This document shows, piece after piece, positions 29,387 to 38,544 of a DNA stretch of 64,000 bases. The stretch lies in the NCBI GenBank assembly GCA_937929805.1, contig CALFUT010000007.1:1-64000 (forward strand), in the 5' to 3' direction. The stretch comes from an uncultured Pirellulaceae bacterium. GTDB lineage: Bacteria > Planctomycetota > Planctomycetia > Pirellulales > Pirellulaceae. The position numbers and the translations under genes are program-made. Every line of letters starts with the position of its first letter. Within the stretch, counting starts at the first letter, position 1. The notes under the pieces are model-generated. The model did not search any database. It was not told the DNA's origin and saw only the letters and a list, made by a program, of their open reading frames with translations.

Positions 29387-30394
29387 TTACCCGCCGATCT
29401 GATACATCGCTTTTGCCGGCCGCTGGAATTCCTCGCTGTCGATGCCATGCGCTGCAGCTTTCGCGGCAACTGAGTCACGCATCGTCGCAAGAATTTGGTC
29501 GTCCGACGCGCCCGTTCGTAGCAAAGTTCTCAAATCCCATTCGCGGGTTGAAAACAAACAGTTTCGAAACTGGCCCTCAGCCGTCATTCGAATTCGGTCA
29601 CAACTGCCGCAGAAAGGCTCAGACACCGAATTGATGAAACCGACGCGTCCTGATCCATCCGCGTATTCGTAGTCGGTTGCCGGTTGAGCCGCATGGGGTC
29701 GAGCCACCGGCTCCAGCAAACCAACGTTTTGGCCAATCGCCTGTCGAATGGCCTCACCCGTTAGAACTTGCTCACGCTGCCAGGCTTCATCGCCGTCGAG
29801 TGGCATGAACTCGATGAACCGCAACTCAAGCTGCTTGCGGCGGGCAAACTGAGCCAGTGGGATGATTTCTGCATCCGTGATACCGGCCATCGAGACGGCA
29901 TTGATTCTGACTTGCTCAAATCCGGCCTCGATCGCCGCGTCGATGCCGGCAAGAACTTTATCTAGTCCTTTTCGGCGAGTGATTCTCTCAAACGTTTCGG
30001 GGTCGAGCGTATCTAAGCTAATGTTGACGCGGTCGAGACCGTGTGATCGCAGTTTTGCCGCTTGATCTGCCAGCAGGATGCCGTTGGTGGTGAGTGCCAC
30101 GTCTTCGATGCCGTCGATCGCTTTCAGCATTTGGACCAGTTTCCACAGTTGCCCGCGAACCAATGGTTCGCCACCGGTCAACCTGATCCGGCTGACTCCA
30201 ACCGAGGCGCCGATTTTGGCAACTCGTGTGATTTCTTCGAACGTCAAAATTTCGTGACGAGGAAGAAACCGCACCGTTTCCGGCATGCAATAGAAGCAGC
30301 GAATGTTACAGCGATCCGTGACGCTAATTCGAAAGCTCTTGTGAACTCGACCAAACGAATCCACGACTGGCAAGGATCGATTTGAGCCGATCAT
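29387..30394 (-). CDS. moaA: GTP 3',8-cyclase MoaA
   Basis: A 335-residue radical-SAM enzyme that starts molybdopterin synthesis by converting GTP to 3',8-cyclo-GTP. Motifs in order: SVTDRCNIRCFYCMP (SAM cluster CxxxCxxC), RLTGGEPLVR, LTTNGILLA, VNISLDTL, FIEFMPLDGDE, and the second Fe-S cluster at EPFCGSCDRIRMTAEGQFRNCLF. The C-terminus ends in GG, as needed for MoaA function. The start overlaps the moaE stop by four bases (ATGA). Confidence 0.97.
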   Translation of the reverse strand: MIGSNRSLPVVDSFGRVHKSFRISVTDRCNIRCFYCMPETVRFLPRHEILTFEEITRVAKIGASVGVSRIRLTGGEPLVRGQLWKLVQMLKAIDGIEDVALTTNGILLADQAAKLRSHGLDRVNISLDTLDPETFERITRRKGLDKVLAGIDAAIEAGFEQVRINAVSMAGITDAEIIPLAQFARRKQLELRFIEFMPLDGDEAWQREQVLTGEAIRQAIGQNVGLLEPVARPHAAQPATDYEYADGSGRVGFINSVSEPFCGSCDRIRMTAEGQFRNCLFSTREWDLRTLLRTGASDDQILATMRDSVAAKAAAHGIDSEEFQRPAKAMYQIGG

Positions 30395-30852
30395 GGCGAA
30401 GCCTCCGATGGGTCACGTTCGGGCAATTCGGGAAGACCGCCCGTTTCCGGATGCACCCATTCCTCTTGGCCATCGGCCCAAATCTCTCGCTTCCAAACCG
30501 GAACCTCTTGCTTCAATCGCTCAAGCAGCCACGATGCCGCTTCGAAGGACGCAGATCGATGGGGCGAACTGACCGCCACGGCAATGCTGGCCGTTTCGAT
30601 TTCTACCACACCGACTCGGTGAACAATGGAAACCTTCGCGATCGGCCACTGTTCGTGGGCCAAAGCGACCAACGATTCCATCTTTGAAACCGCCATGGCT
30701 TCGTAGCACTCGTATTCCAATCGGGTTGTTTCACGCTGCCCCGTCATCCGCCGCGTGGTGCCAACAAACAAAACATTCGCGCCGCAGTCCGGGTCGGAAA
30801 CGGAAGCCAGAACCGCGGTCGAGTCGATCGGTTTGTCGGTGATTGAAATCAT
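30391..30852 (-). CDS. moaE: Molybdopterin synthase catalytic subunit MoaE
   Basis: A 153-residue subunit from ATG 30852; an in-frame TTG nine bases earlier is directly next to the moaD stop. Motifs: GANVLFVGTTRRMT, LEYECYEAMA, VSIVHRVGVVEIETASIAVAVSSPHR and KQEVPVWKREIW, the last containing the conserved catalytic lysine region. MoaE transfers sulfur from MoaD thiocarboxylate to precursor Z to form molybdopterin. It overlaps moaA by four bases. Confidence 0.95.
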   Translation of the reverse strand: MISITDKPIDSTAVLASVSDPDCGANVLFVGTTRRMTGQRETTRLEYECYEAMAVSKMESLVALAHEQWPIAKVSIVHRVGVVEIETASIAVAVSSPHRSASFEAASWLLERLKQEVPVWKREIWADGQEEWVHPETGGLPELPERDPSEASP

Positions 30853-30861
30853 TGCTTCCAA

Positions 30862-31107
30862 TTATCCGCCACTGACAGGCGGAATCAATGCGACTTCTCG
30901 CGCATCGGTGAGTGACATATCGTCCAACGCGAATTGTTGATCGACCGCGATATGCGATCGCGCGACGAGATCATTCAACACAGGATAGTCGTTGACCAAT
31001 TGTTTTCGAAGGTCTGCCACGGTGGCGTCAGCGGCAAGTTCCAGATCGACGGAATCCTGCCCCAAGGTCTCCTTTGCGGAGGCGAATAGGAGCACTCGCT
31101 TTATCAT
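30862..31107 (-). CDS. moaD: Molybdopterin synthase sulfur carrier subunit MoaD
   Basis: An 81-residue ubiquitin-like protein ending in PPVSGG, the C-terminal GG that is adenylated and thiocarboxylated. LLFASAKETLGQD and REVALIPPVSGG are typical. It partners MoaE encoded immediately downstream. Its start overlaps the stop of the large oxidoreductase gene (ATGA). No MoeB-type activator is in the window; the neighbouring desulfurase could supply the sulfur. Confidence 0.95.
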   Translation of the reverse strand: MIKRVLLFASAKETLGQDSVDLELAADATVADLRKQLVNDYPVLNDLVARSHIAVDQQFALDDMSLTDAREVALIPPVSGG

Positions 31108-34100
31108 GTGGTCACCAAATCCCCACTTCGCCGATCAAACAAGTCTTCCAGTTCCGGCATTAGACCATAAGCCAACGCGAGAAACTTGATCGGGTGAATG
31201 GTCGGAGTGCGAGTACCTTGCTCCATCTGAATTTTGCACGTGCTGCATTCGGTCGTTCCCGCCATCAGGGTTGGTTCTCGCATCGCGTCAATCAAAGAGA
31301 AACCCATCCTTAGGCTAGTAACGTAGTTCTTTCGCTTTAAACCGAATGTCCCCGCCATGCCGCTACAGCCCTTGTCGATCATTTGAACCTTTAAACCGGG
31401 AATCAGATTCAAGAGCTTGACCGCCGGAACCTCGGGGCCCAGAGCTCGCTGATGGCAAGGCAAGTGATAGCCGATTGTCGCGTCGATCGGCGAGAAATCG
31501 GTCGACAGTTTTCCCGCCTGATGCATTTCAAGCAAAAAGCTGGTGGCGTCGATGGTTTTGCCCGCGACCAGTGCCGCGTCTTCGTCATCCAGAAGCCCCA
31601 CGTACTCGTGAGACAACGCGAGGGCGGCTGACGGTTCGGTCGTGACGATTCGATAGCCTTGGCGAACACATTCGGCAAGCGTTTCCACATTGCTTTGCGC
31701 GATCTTCCTTGCGCGGCGAATCGCTCCGTCGGAGATCAGCGACATGCCGGAAACCATCTGCTTCGGCGGAACGAATACCTCAATGTTATTTTTTCGCATG
31801 ACGGCAACAAACGCTTCGGCAAGCTCAACGTCGTTCCAGTTTGCGTACGCGTCAACAAAGTACACGACCTTCGTTCCGGTCTCTTCGGACGGTCGATCCA
31901 ATTTTTTGCGATGGGCCAATCGCATGAAAGAGGATGTAGCAAACGGTGGAAGTTTACGTCCTTCGGCAATCCCGATCAGTCGATCCAGCAGCCAGCGAGC
32001 CACTCGATCACGCAACAGGCGATTCGTAATTCGTGGCATTCGTCCGGCAACACCGTATAGCCAGTCTAGCCGCGTCAGGCACCAGTCAGAAAAACGCAGA
32101 CCATTGACCGCAAAATGTTGAGCCTTCGCTTCGACCATGAGTTTTGGGATATCGACCTGCGCGGGACAGTCCAATCGGCACTGGTGACAGTTGACGCACA
32201 GGTCTGCGATCTCGCGAAAAGCGTCGCTGGAAATTGATCGCGGGTCCAGCTTGCCCGTCACGACAGCCCGAATCAGATTGGCTTTCGCGCGAGGCGAAGC
32301 TTCCTCTTTCGGGTTGGTTCGGAACATCGGACACATTCGCTCGTTCTTAGAACGAGTGCGGCATCGAGCGCAGCCATTGCAGGCTTGAGCCGCCGTTGCG
32401 ATGTCCTCCAGTTGCCACGCAAGCTGCGGTTCGACCACCGGAAGAGCAACCGGTTTTCGTTTCCGCGTTTTCGCAGCGGCTGTTCTATCTTCAGGATTCA
32501 GCGAGTCGTCTTGCCGCGTTCCAGGATTGCCGGAAGCTTGTGTGGCAGAACGTTTCTGCAACGTGGCAGCCACCGTAACCTGCCGGACATTGTCCGTAAG
32601 ACCGTGGAACGGGTGGTCGATGACTTTGCCCGGATTGAGGATGTTTTGCGGATCGAAAGCCCGTTTGATCTCGGCAAACACGCTGTATAGTCGCCCGTAT
32701 TGCTTCCGTAGGTACCACGTTCGGCTAAGGCCATCGCCTTGGCCGCCGCTGATCGTTCCTTTCGCCTCTGCGACCCGGTCAAAAAGCTCCGTCGCGACGC
32801 GTTGCATTTTTGGCAATTCATTTGAGTCCGCCATGTTGATCAGCGGCCGCACGTGCAGATGTCCCTGAGGCATGTGAGCAAAAACGGATGCCGTGACTTC
32901 ATGCCGATTCAAGATTCCATACAGGTCACTTAAGAACTCTGGCAACTTGGATGGAGCGATCGCAATATCCTCCACGAACGGAATTGCTCGACGCTGCCCA
33001 CCAAGCCGATATTGGATCGGAACGATACGCCGCACAAGATGCCAGAAGAAGTCGCGTTCGGCCGGATCGGTGGTGGTGCGAACATCAAACGCAAGATTTT
33101 TCTTTCGCTGAATCACCGAGACTAGCGTTTCCAGTTTTTCCTTGAGTGTTTTTTCGTCTGCCGTTTGGAACTCGACCAGCAACATCGATTCGGCTTCGAC
33201 AGGCAAGATCGATTGATATCGCGTGTCCTTCTGCCGCGCGATAGACAACAGCCGGCGATCGACCATGTCACATGCGGCGGGTTGCATCGCATCGATTTCG
33301 AGCGCGGCTTCTGCGGCGTCCGCCACGCGCTCAAAAAATAGCAAGCCGACGCCTCGATGCGTCGGCAACGCCACTGTTTGAAGCGTGGCCTCGGTGATGA
33401 TCCCAAGCGTGCCTTCACTGCCAACGATCAGCCGAGTCAAATCAATCGTTTGGCCACCGATCCCGCTTTGTAGGTCAAAGACGTTGTAACCTGCTTGGTT
33501 GATCCGGGTTTGAGGACGATTTTGAGAAATCAAATCCGCGTTTCGTTTGACGATTTCGCTGACTTGATGGTTTAGGTGATCGGTCTTCGTGTTTTCAACT
33601 TTACTGGACGGCTGAGTTGAAGCCACCGCCTTTGTCGCCGAATTCAGTTCGATGACATCACCGCTGGCCAGCACCATTTGCAAACGTGAAACTCGATCGC
33701 GCGGGCTGCCATACTGATTCCAACGACTGCCGGTGCTGTTGTTCGAAAGCACGCCGCCCATCGTGGTCACCGATCGCGTCGCCGGGTCAGGGCCAAAATG
33801 CTGTCGATGAGGGGTCAGTTGTTGGTTCAAGCGTCGCAACACTAAGCCCGGTTCGACCGTGACTTCGTCTCGACCGAGCGATTTGACGCTTCGCATTGCG
33901 TAAGAAAAATCAAGAATCAATCCATTGCCGACAACACCTCCCGAGACATTACTTCCGGCGCCTCGAGGGATCAGACTGATGTCATTTTCGCGAGCGTAAT
34001 TAACGCAAGCGACAACATCTTCGACCCGGGTTGGTCGAACGACGCCCAGCGGCTTGACTTCGTAGATGCTTGCATCGCTGCTGTACAACTGAAGGAAGTT

Positions 34101-34172
34101 GTCATCACAGCGGATGTCGCCATCGAGCACACCGCTCAGATCAGCTTGAATTCGCGAACGTTCCGGATCCAT
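31104..34172 (-). CDS. FAD-linked oxidase fused to Fe-S CCG-domain subunit (GlcD-GlcF-like)
   Basis: A 1022-residue fusion. Residues about 30-530 are an FAD_binding_4/FAD-oxidase_C flavoprotein of the glycolate oxidase/D-lactate dehydrogenase group (LIPRGAGSNVSGGVVGNGLILD, FGPDPATRSVTTMGGVLSNNS, IVGSEGTLGIITEATL). A Lys/Arg-rich linker leads to two iron-sulfur motifs at about 600 (CNGCARC ... MCPMF) and 660 (CVNCHQCRLDCP). The C-terminal part has CCG-like cysteine clusters (YHLPCHQRALG, DKGCSGMAG, TTECSTCKIQM). It likely oxidises a 2-hydroxy acid and passes electrons to quinone. It is first in the moa run and overlaps moaD by four bases, which is an unusual neighbour for it. Confidence 0.92.
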   Translation of the reverse strand: MDPERSRIQADLSGVLDGDIRCDDNFLQLYSSDASIYEVKPLGVVRPTRVEDVVACVNYARENDISLIPRGAGSNVSGGVVGNGLILDFSYAMRSVKSLGRDEVTVEPGLVLRRLNQQLTPHRQHFGPDPATRSVTTMGGVLSNNSTGSRWNQYGSPRDRVSRLQMVLASGDVIELNSATKAVASTQPSSKVENTKTDHLNHQVSEIVKRNADLISQNRPQTRINQAGYNVFDLQSGIGGQTIDLTRLIVGSEGTLGIITEATLQTVALPTHRGVGLLFFERVADAAEAALEIDAMQPAACDMVDRRLLSIARQKDTRYQSILPVEAESMLLVEFQTADEKTLKEKLETLVSVIQRKKNLAFDVRTTTDPAERDFFWHLVRRIVPIQYRLGGQRRAIPFVEDIAIAPSKLPEFLSDLYGILNRHEVTASVFAHMPQGHLHVRPLINMADSNELPKMQRVATELFDRVAEAKGTISGGQGDGLSRTWYLRKQYGRLYSVFAEIKRAFDPQNILNPGKVIDHPFHGLTDNVRQVTVAATLQKRSATQASGNPGTRQDDSLNPEDRTAAAKTRKRKPVALPVVEPQLAWQLEDIATAAQACNGCARCRTRSKNERMCPMFRTNPKEEASPRAKANLIRAVVTGKLDPRSISSDAFREIADLCVNCHQCRLDCPAQVDIPKLMVEAKAQHFAVNGLRFSDWCLTRLDWLYGVAGRMPRITNRLLRDRVARWLLDRLIGIAEGRKLPPFATSSFMRLAHRKKLDRPSEETGTKVVYFVDAYANWNDVELAEAFVAVMRKNNIEVFVPPKQMVSGMSLISDGAIRRARKIAQSNVETLAECVRQGYRIVTTEPSAALALSHEYVGLLDDEDAALVAGKTIDATSFLLEMHQAGKLSTDFSPIDATIGYHLPCHQRALGPEVPAVKLLNLIPGLKVQMIDKGCSGMAGTFGLKRKNYVTSLRMGFSLIDAMREPTLMAGTTECSTCKIQMEQGTRTPTIHPIKFLALAYGLMPELEDLFDRRSGDLVTT

Positions 34173-34274
34173 GCTTGAGTCGTGCGTGTGGTTGAGAAAT
34201 GCAACATCGCGATACCAGCCACATTCGCAAGCGCATCAGAAGGGCGCCTCGTTGACAAAAATCGCTCATTCACC

Positions 34275-34280
34275 ATTATA
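34275..34280 (-). promoter_or_regulatory. Possible -10 box for the FAD/Fe-S-moa operon
   Basis: Minus-strand GGCTATAATGG, about 105 bases upstream of the ATG at 34172, in the divergent spacer with sixA. It resembles the site before selA. No strong -35 is visible. Confidence 0.3.
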
Positions 34281-34362
34281 GCCAAACCGATCGCAAACCA
34301 CCATTGCCGTGATCGACCTGACGGATTCAAGTTCCGCGAGTCAAACGAAACAAGTTACTCAA

Positions 34363-34878
34363 ATGGCGACGCCTAAAACACTTCTTGTCATGCGACATGC
34401 CAAATCGTCTTGGAAAACTCCGGGGCTTACCGATCACGAGCGACCACTCAACCGTCGCGGCGAACGTGACGCCGTTCAGATGGCGAAATTTCTTGAGTCG
34501 GCCAAGATCAAAATTAGCCGGGTTGCGGCATCGACTGCCCGTCGAGCTGACATGACGGCCAAGGCGTTGGTTAAAACGATCGACAGTCTCGAGCCCAAGC
34601 AGCTTGAGTCGCGGGACGATTTTTATCTTGCAGCACCGATATCGTATTTAAGCTATCTGAAGGAACTGGACGACAAGGTCTCGACCGTGATTTTGATTGG
34701 CCACAATCCGGGGCTTGAGTCGTTGGTGGAACTGCTTGGGGGCCGTTGGGAGACGATGCCGACGGCTGCGATTGCGTGCTTTGATTGTTCGGCAAGTTCA
34801 TGGAGTGATGTTGGTCCGTCCACGTTTCGACTCGACCACGTGTGGCGCCCGAAGGAAGTGCTCGAGCATTACCGGTAA
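34363..34878 (+). CDS. sixA: Phosphohistidine phosphatase SixA
   Basis: A 171-residue histidine phosphatase. LLVMRHAKSSW carries the RHG-type catalytic arginine and histidine, LTDHERPLNRRGERDA is typical of SixA, and the second catalytic histidine is in ILIGHNPGLESL. SixA removes phosphate from phosphohistidine in signalling proteins. I start at ATG 34363; the frame extends 18 codons earlier without conservation. It precedes the TreZ-like gene on the same strand by about 70 bases, so they may be co-transcribed. Confidence 0.9.
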   Translation: MATPKTLLVMRHAKSSWKTPGLTDHERPLNRRGERDAVQMAKFLESAKIKISRVAASTARRADMTAKALVKTIDSLEPKQLESRDDFYLAAPISYLSYLKELDDKVSTVILIGHNPGLESLVELLGGRWETMPTAAIACFDCSASSWSDVGPSTFRLDHVWRPKEVLEHYR

Positions 34879-34949
34879 CTTGCCTTGATTGTTTTGACTT
34901 ACGATACTGCTTGTTCCGCCTACCTATTTTTGCTTTCAAAGCGGCTCAA

Positions 34950-37292
34950 ATGTCAGAACAAAACGACATCACTTTGGTGATCGAACCAGCGTTACTTTTC
35001 GAGTGGGCTTCTGGCGGTACGGAACAACGCTTAGCTCAGCGGCTATGTGAGTATGCGAATCTCAACCTGCTTGCGATTGTGTTTATCTCAAAAGACGCTG
35101 TGCCCGATGAGATTGCCGCGAACATGCTTCGCCATGGGTTTCATTGCACACCTCGCGTCGTTGATCTGGATTCCCGATCGATACATGTCTGTCAGGACGA
35201 GCAATGGAAGACCGAACCAGATTCGCTTGATCCAGCCAAGGCGGTGCTGGCCGTTTCATCGTCAGCAACGCTAGACCTTGCGAAGCAATTGAGCCAATTC
35301 AACGCGGTTAGCCTGCCTGAATTGAGTGTGGAAGAACGGCACGCTCTTTACGATTTGCAGGTTGAAAACGATTCGCTAAACCGGCTGTTCGTTGCCAAGG
35401 AGCATGGACTCGCGGGAGTTATGTCTGGCTTGCACTGGTTTGATGCCCTGCCTGCCGGTGCTAAAGAAAACATTCCGTCGGGTGACGTTCGGCTTGGTGC
35501 GTTTTCGGTTAAGCGAGACGTGGCTCGCGTTGCGATCGAAGCGTGGGCTTCGTCGGTTGAAGTCGTCGTAGACCGCAATGGCTGGAAGCGGACGATCGGC
35601 ATGTCGAGGACTGGCGAACGACGATTCGTCGCCGAAATCGAACATTTTCAGCCGGGAGATCGATACGCGTTTGCACTCGATGGAGATCATAACAAACTTT
35701 ATCCCGATCCTCGCTCACGTAGTCAGCCAGAGGGCGTGCACGGACTTTCCGCGTTGACCGGCCCCGAAACGTTCCCGTGGCGTGACCAAAATTGGCAAGG
35801 TGTTTCAAAAGATGAATTGATCATCTATGAATTGCATATTGGGACGTTTACAGAACACGGAACGTTTCAATCGGCGATCGACCGACTGCCGGAACTTGTT
35901 GAGCTTGGCATCACGGCGATCGAATTGTTGCCCGTTGTCGAATCGGCAGGTCGATGGAATTGGGGCTATGACGGCGTCAATTTGTATGCGCCAAATCATC
36001 ACTACGGAACGCCAAATGACTTGCGACAGTTGGTGGACCGGTGCCACGAACTTGGGTTGGCCATCATTTTGGATGTGGTTTACAACCACCCGGGCCCGGA
36101 GGGGAACTACTTGGCCCCGTTTGGGCCGTACCTGTCAAAGAAGCATCATACGCCGTGGGGCCCCGCGTACAACTTCGACGGACGCGACAGAAGCCTGAGT
36201 CGGGAATGGGTCTTGGACAACGTCATTTATTGGCTGTCTGAATTCCATTTTGATGGTTTGCGATTCGATGCCATTCATTTTATGTTTGACGAAAGCGATT
36301 TTTCAATCGTCAAAGAAATTGGGCAACGTGTCCGGCAGCTTAGCAATGAAACAGGTAGACGCTATTTACTGATTGGGGAGACGAACATTTTCGATGGCTC
36401 GATGATCCGGCCGATCAGCGAGGGCGGCGCGGGGTTTGATGCCGTCTGGTGCGATGACATGATGCACTCGATCTACTCGGTGGGCAGCCCTCAAACACGG
36501 CTCACCGATCGATCCTATGAACAACACACGGACATTGCCAAGGCATTGAAGTACGGGTTCCTGTACCAAGGCCCGCCGACCCATCGAATTGTTCATGACG
36601 CGGAAGCGGATGCAAATACGAAATTGATCGAGTCGATGGTTGTCGCATTGCAGACTCACGACAGCGTGGGGAATCAGCCTCAAGGAAAACGACTTCACGC
36701 GTTGACCAACGCCGAATTTCATCGATCCGCGTCTGCCTTGAGTTTGTTATACCCGGCAATCCCCATGCTTTTCATGGGAGACGAATCGCTCGAGCCGAAC
36801 CCGTTTCACTACTTTGTCGATTTTCACGATCCTTGGCTACGCGATGCGATTGCGAAGTCACGCCGCCACGAACATCCACAGCAAAACTGGGATGAATCAA
36901 TTTCTCCATTGAGCGAACGAGCGTTTGTGGAGTCGAATGTATCCCGAATTGGCTCCGATGCCGAACAGAGGCAATGGACGCGCGATTGGTATCGGAAACT
37001 GATTTCGATTCGCAAACAGTGGAAAGCTGACCAAATTCTGCTGGCCGATAATTTGACGGTCGTCTACGAGCCCAAATTTCAAACGTTTCAGCTTGTGTAC
37101 GAATCCACTGCTGCGATCAAGAGTGTCGTCGTTCGGCTGAACACGCCGCAAGTCATTGAAGCGGGCCCAGTCGCTATCGACGTCGAGGGCACGGTGATTG
37201 CGACCAGTGTGTTGGGGTCGGACGACTCCCGACGAGTACTGGACGCGAATCATGCCGTCGTTGTAGAGGGGCGTGTGAGAATCACCAGCTAA
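34950..37292 (+). CDS. treZ: Malto-oligosyltrehalose trehalohydrolase-like GH13 enzyme with extra N-terminal domain
   Basis: A 780-residue protein. From about residue 185 it is TreZ-like: an E-set domain, then IYELHIGTFTEHGTF, WGYDGVNLYAPNHHYG, DVVYNHPGPEGNYL (GH13 region I), GLRFDAIHF (nucleophile Asp), LIGETN (acid/base Glu) and THDSVGN (region IV). PAIPMLFMGDE also fits. TreZ releases trehalose from malto-oligosyltrehalose. The first 165 or so residues (DITLVIEPALLFEWASGG ... SVEERHALYDLQ) are an additional domain I cannot name, since typical TreZ has about 600 residues. TreY and TreS are not nearby. ATG 34950 is the likely start. Confidence 0.88.
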   Translation: MSEQNDITLVIEPALLFEWASGGTEQRLAQRLCEYANLNLLAIVFISKDAVPDEIAANMLRHGFHCTPRVVDLDSRSIHVCQDEQWKTEPDSLDPAKAVLAVSSSATLDLAKQLSQFNAVSLPELSVEERHALYDLQVENDSLNRLFVAKEHGLAGVMSGLHWFDALPAGAKENIPSGDVRLGAFSVKRDVARVAIEAWASSVEVVVDRNGWKRTIGMSRTGERRFVAEIEHFQPGDRYAFALDGDHNKLYPDPRSRSQPEGVHGLSALTGPETFPWRDQNWQGVSKDELIIYELHIGTFTEHGTFQSAIDRLPELVELGITAIELLPVVESAGRWNWGYDGVNLYAPNHHYGTPNDLRQLVDRCHELGLAIILDVVYNHPGPEGNYLAPFGPYLSKKHHTPWGPAYNFDGRDRSLSREWVLDNVIYWLSEFHFDGLRFDAIHFMFDESDFSIVKEIGQRVRQLSNETGRRYLLIGETNIFDGSMIRPISEGGAGFDAVWCDDMMHSIYSVGSPQTRLTDRSYEQHTDIAKALKYGFLYQGPPTHRIVHDAEADANTKLIESMVVALQTHDSVGNQPQGKRLHALTNAEFHRSASALSLLYPAIPMLFMGDESLEPNPFHYFVDFHDPWLRDAIAKSRRHEHPQQNWDESISPLSERAFVESNVSRIGSDAEQRQWTRDWYRKLISIRKQWKADQILLADNLTVVYEPKFQTFQLVYESTAAIKSVVVRLNTPQVIEAGPVAIDVEGTVIATSVLGSDDSRRVLDANHAVVVEGRVRITS

Positions 37293-37334
37293 GGGGAATC
37301 ACTGCCTGCGTAAGGGAGCAACGGTTGCTGCTTT

Positions 37335-38336
37335 CTACAAGCCAAATTCTTGCCCAAACACTTCGTCTGGGTCGATGTTTGGCACTGCAATTCGACCACT
37401 ATCATTGGGTAGAGTTTCTGGTTCAAAGGGCTTAACGTCTTCTTCATCCTGCAGGTAGCTGGGCAGTTCACGTTTAGGTTTCTCGTCGACAACCTCAACT
37501 TCAGATGCCTTAGCATCTTGCATGCTCGACGGGATTGCGAAAGGAACGGATTTACTGATGGCGGGGGCAACACCCAGCGGATCGGTTTTGAAGACCCAGA
37601 TCAACATCAGGTAAGCCATCGTGAAAGCCAGCACGCAGCCAAATAGGGCTCGGAAAATCGCCAGCGGGTTGAATTCAGGCTTGGCTTCCTTCAACCGACT
37701 CGCGTGAGTGCTCACTTTGCCCCGGTACGACGAGCTGTCGCCGCTGCGTGCGGAACTGGACCGACTGCGACTGCCGCTGCGACTGCTTTGGCCGCTTTTT
37801 GATCGCTGACGTTCGACCGCTTCGCCCATCGTGGTCGAGTCAGAATCTGCTGAAGCGCCGTCGGTTGAAGACACGCTTGGGATCACAAAGTTGCTGGCTC
37901 CACTGTCCGGGCGAGCAGAACGGCGATCACTATTAGGGGAACGGCGTTCACCGCTAGAAGATGATGATTTGGATCTCCGTCGTCGGCGTTTTCTTTTGGC
38001 CCCGTCCTTTAACGCTTTGGGGATGTCAAACTTGACACGAGGTTTCTCGGGCTGATTTTCTTTTTCATCTCGTTTCAGATGCAGTGTGTCAATGTACGGT
38101 GCATCGCCGTGTTCGGCGGCATCTTCGGGGACTTCGTTGACGACCACTTCCAGCGGAGGCAACGATTGGTCTAGCAGGTCACTCAAAACAAACGATTGCT
38201 GACAGTGAGGACAGCGGACGGTGACATTGACCGACATCGAATGGGAAATCCTCACCATCCCCATGCAACTGATACAGTTGCCGGCAATGATTGGGCCGCT
38301 TGAATTCGGAACCGTTGTTTTGTTCGTGCGATTCAT
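37335..38336 (-). CDS. Zinc-ribbon, Ser/Arg-rich single-pass membrane protein
   Basis: A 333-residue protein from ATG 38336. A zinc ribbon is formed by NCISCMG and RCPHCQQSF near residues 20-50. A long low-complexity region follows, rich in Lys/Arg and Ser (AKRKRRRRRSKSSSSSGERR; RSKSGQSSRSGSRSRSSS). One membrane helix lies at about residue 235 (ALFGCVLAFTMAYLMLIWVF), then an acidic C-terminal tail. No catalytic motif is seen. It resembles planctomycete proteins in which a ribbon domain is tethered to the membrane. The longer frame from 38513 has an unconvincing N-terminus. Role unknown. Confidence 0.7.
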   Translation of the reverse strand: MNRTNKTTVPNSSGPIIAGNCISCMGMVRISHSMSVNVTVRCPHCQQSFVLSDLLDQSLPPLEVVVNEVPEDAAEHGDAPYIDTLHLKRDEKENQPEKPRVKFDIPKALKDGAKRKRRRRRSKSSSSSGERRSPNSDRRSARPDSGASNFVIPSVSSTDGASADSDSTTMGEAVERQRSKSGQSSRSGSRSRSSSARSGDSSSYRGKVSTHASRLKEAKPEFNPLAIFRALFGCVLAFTMAYLMLIWVFKTDPLGVAPAISKSVPFAIPSSMQDAKASEVEVVDEKPKRELPSYLQDEEDVKPFEPETLPNDSGRIAVPNIDPDEVFGQEFGL

Positions 38337-38544
38337 GAGATTCGTGTTCTTTGAGACAGAACCATTCGACTTGAAGGACGCCGACGTGCCAACGACGCTG
38401 CGGTGAGATAAGGAGTTCGCAACATCAGATGAATGGGTAAATTGTGAGCCTGGCAAGGGATCCTCGTCGATTCTAGGTGATCTGCTGCCGGGAATCGAGT
38501 CCCACCAACACACTTTCAGTTGTTAACGGCCGTCTTGCCCAAAA

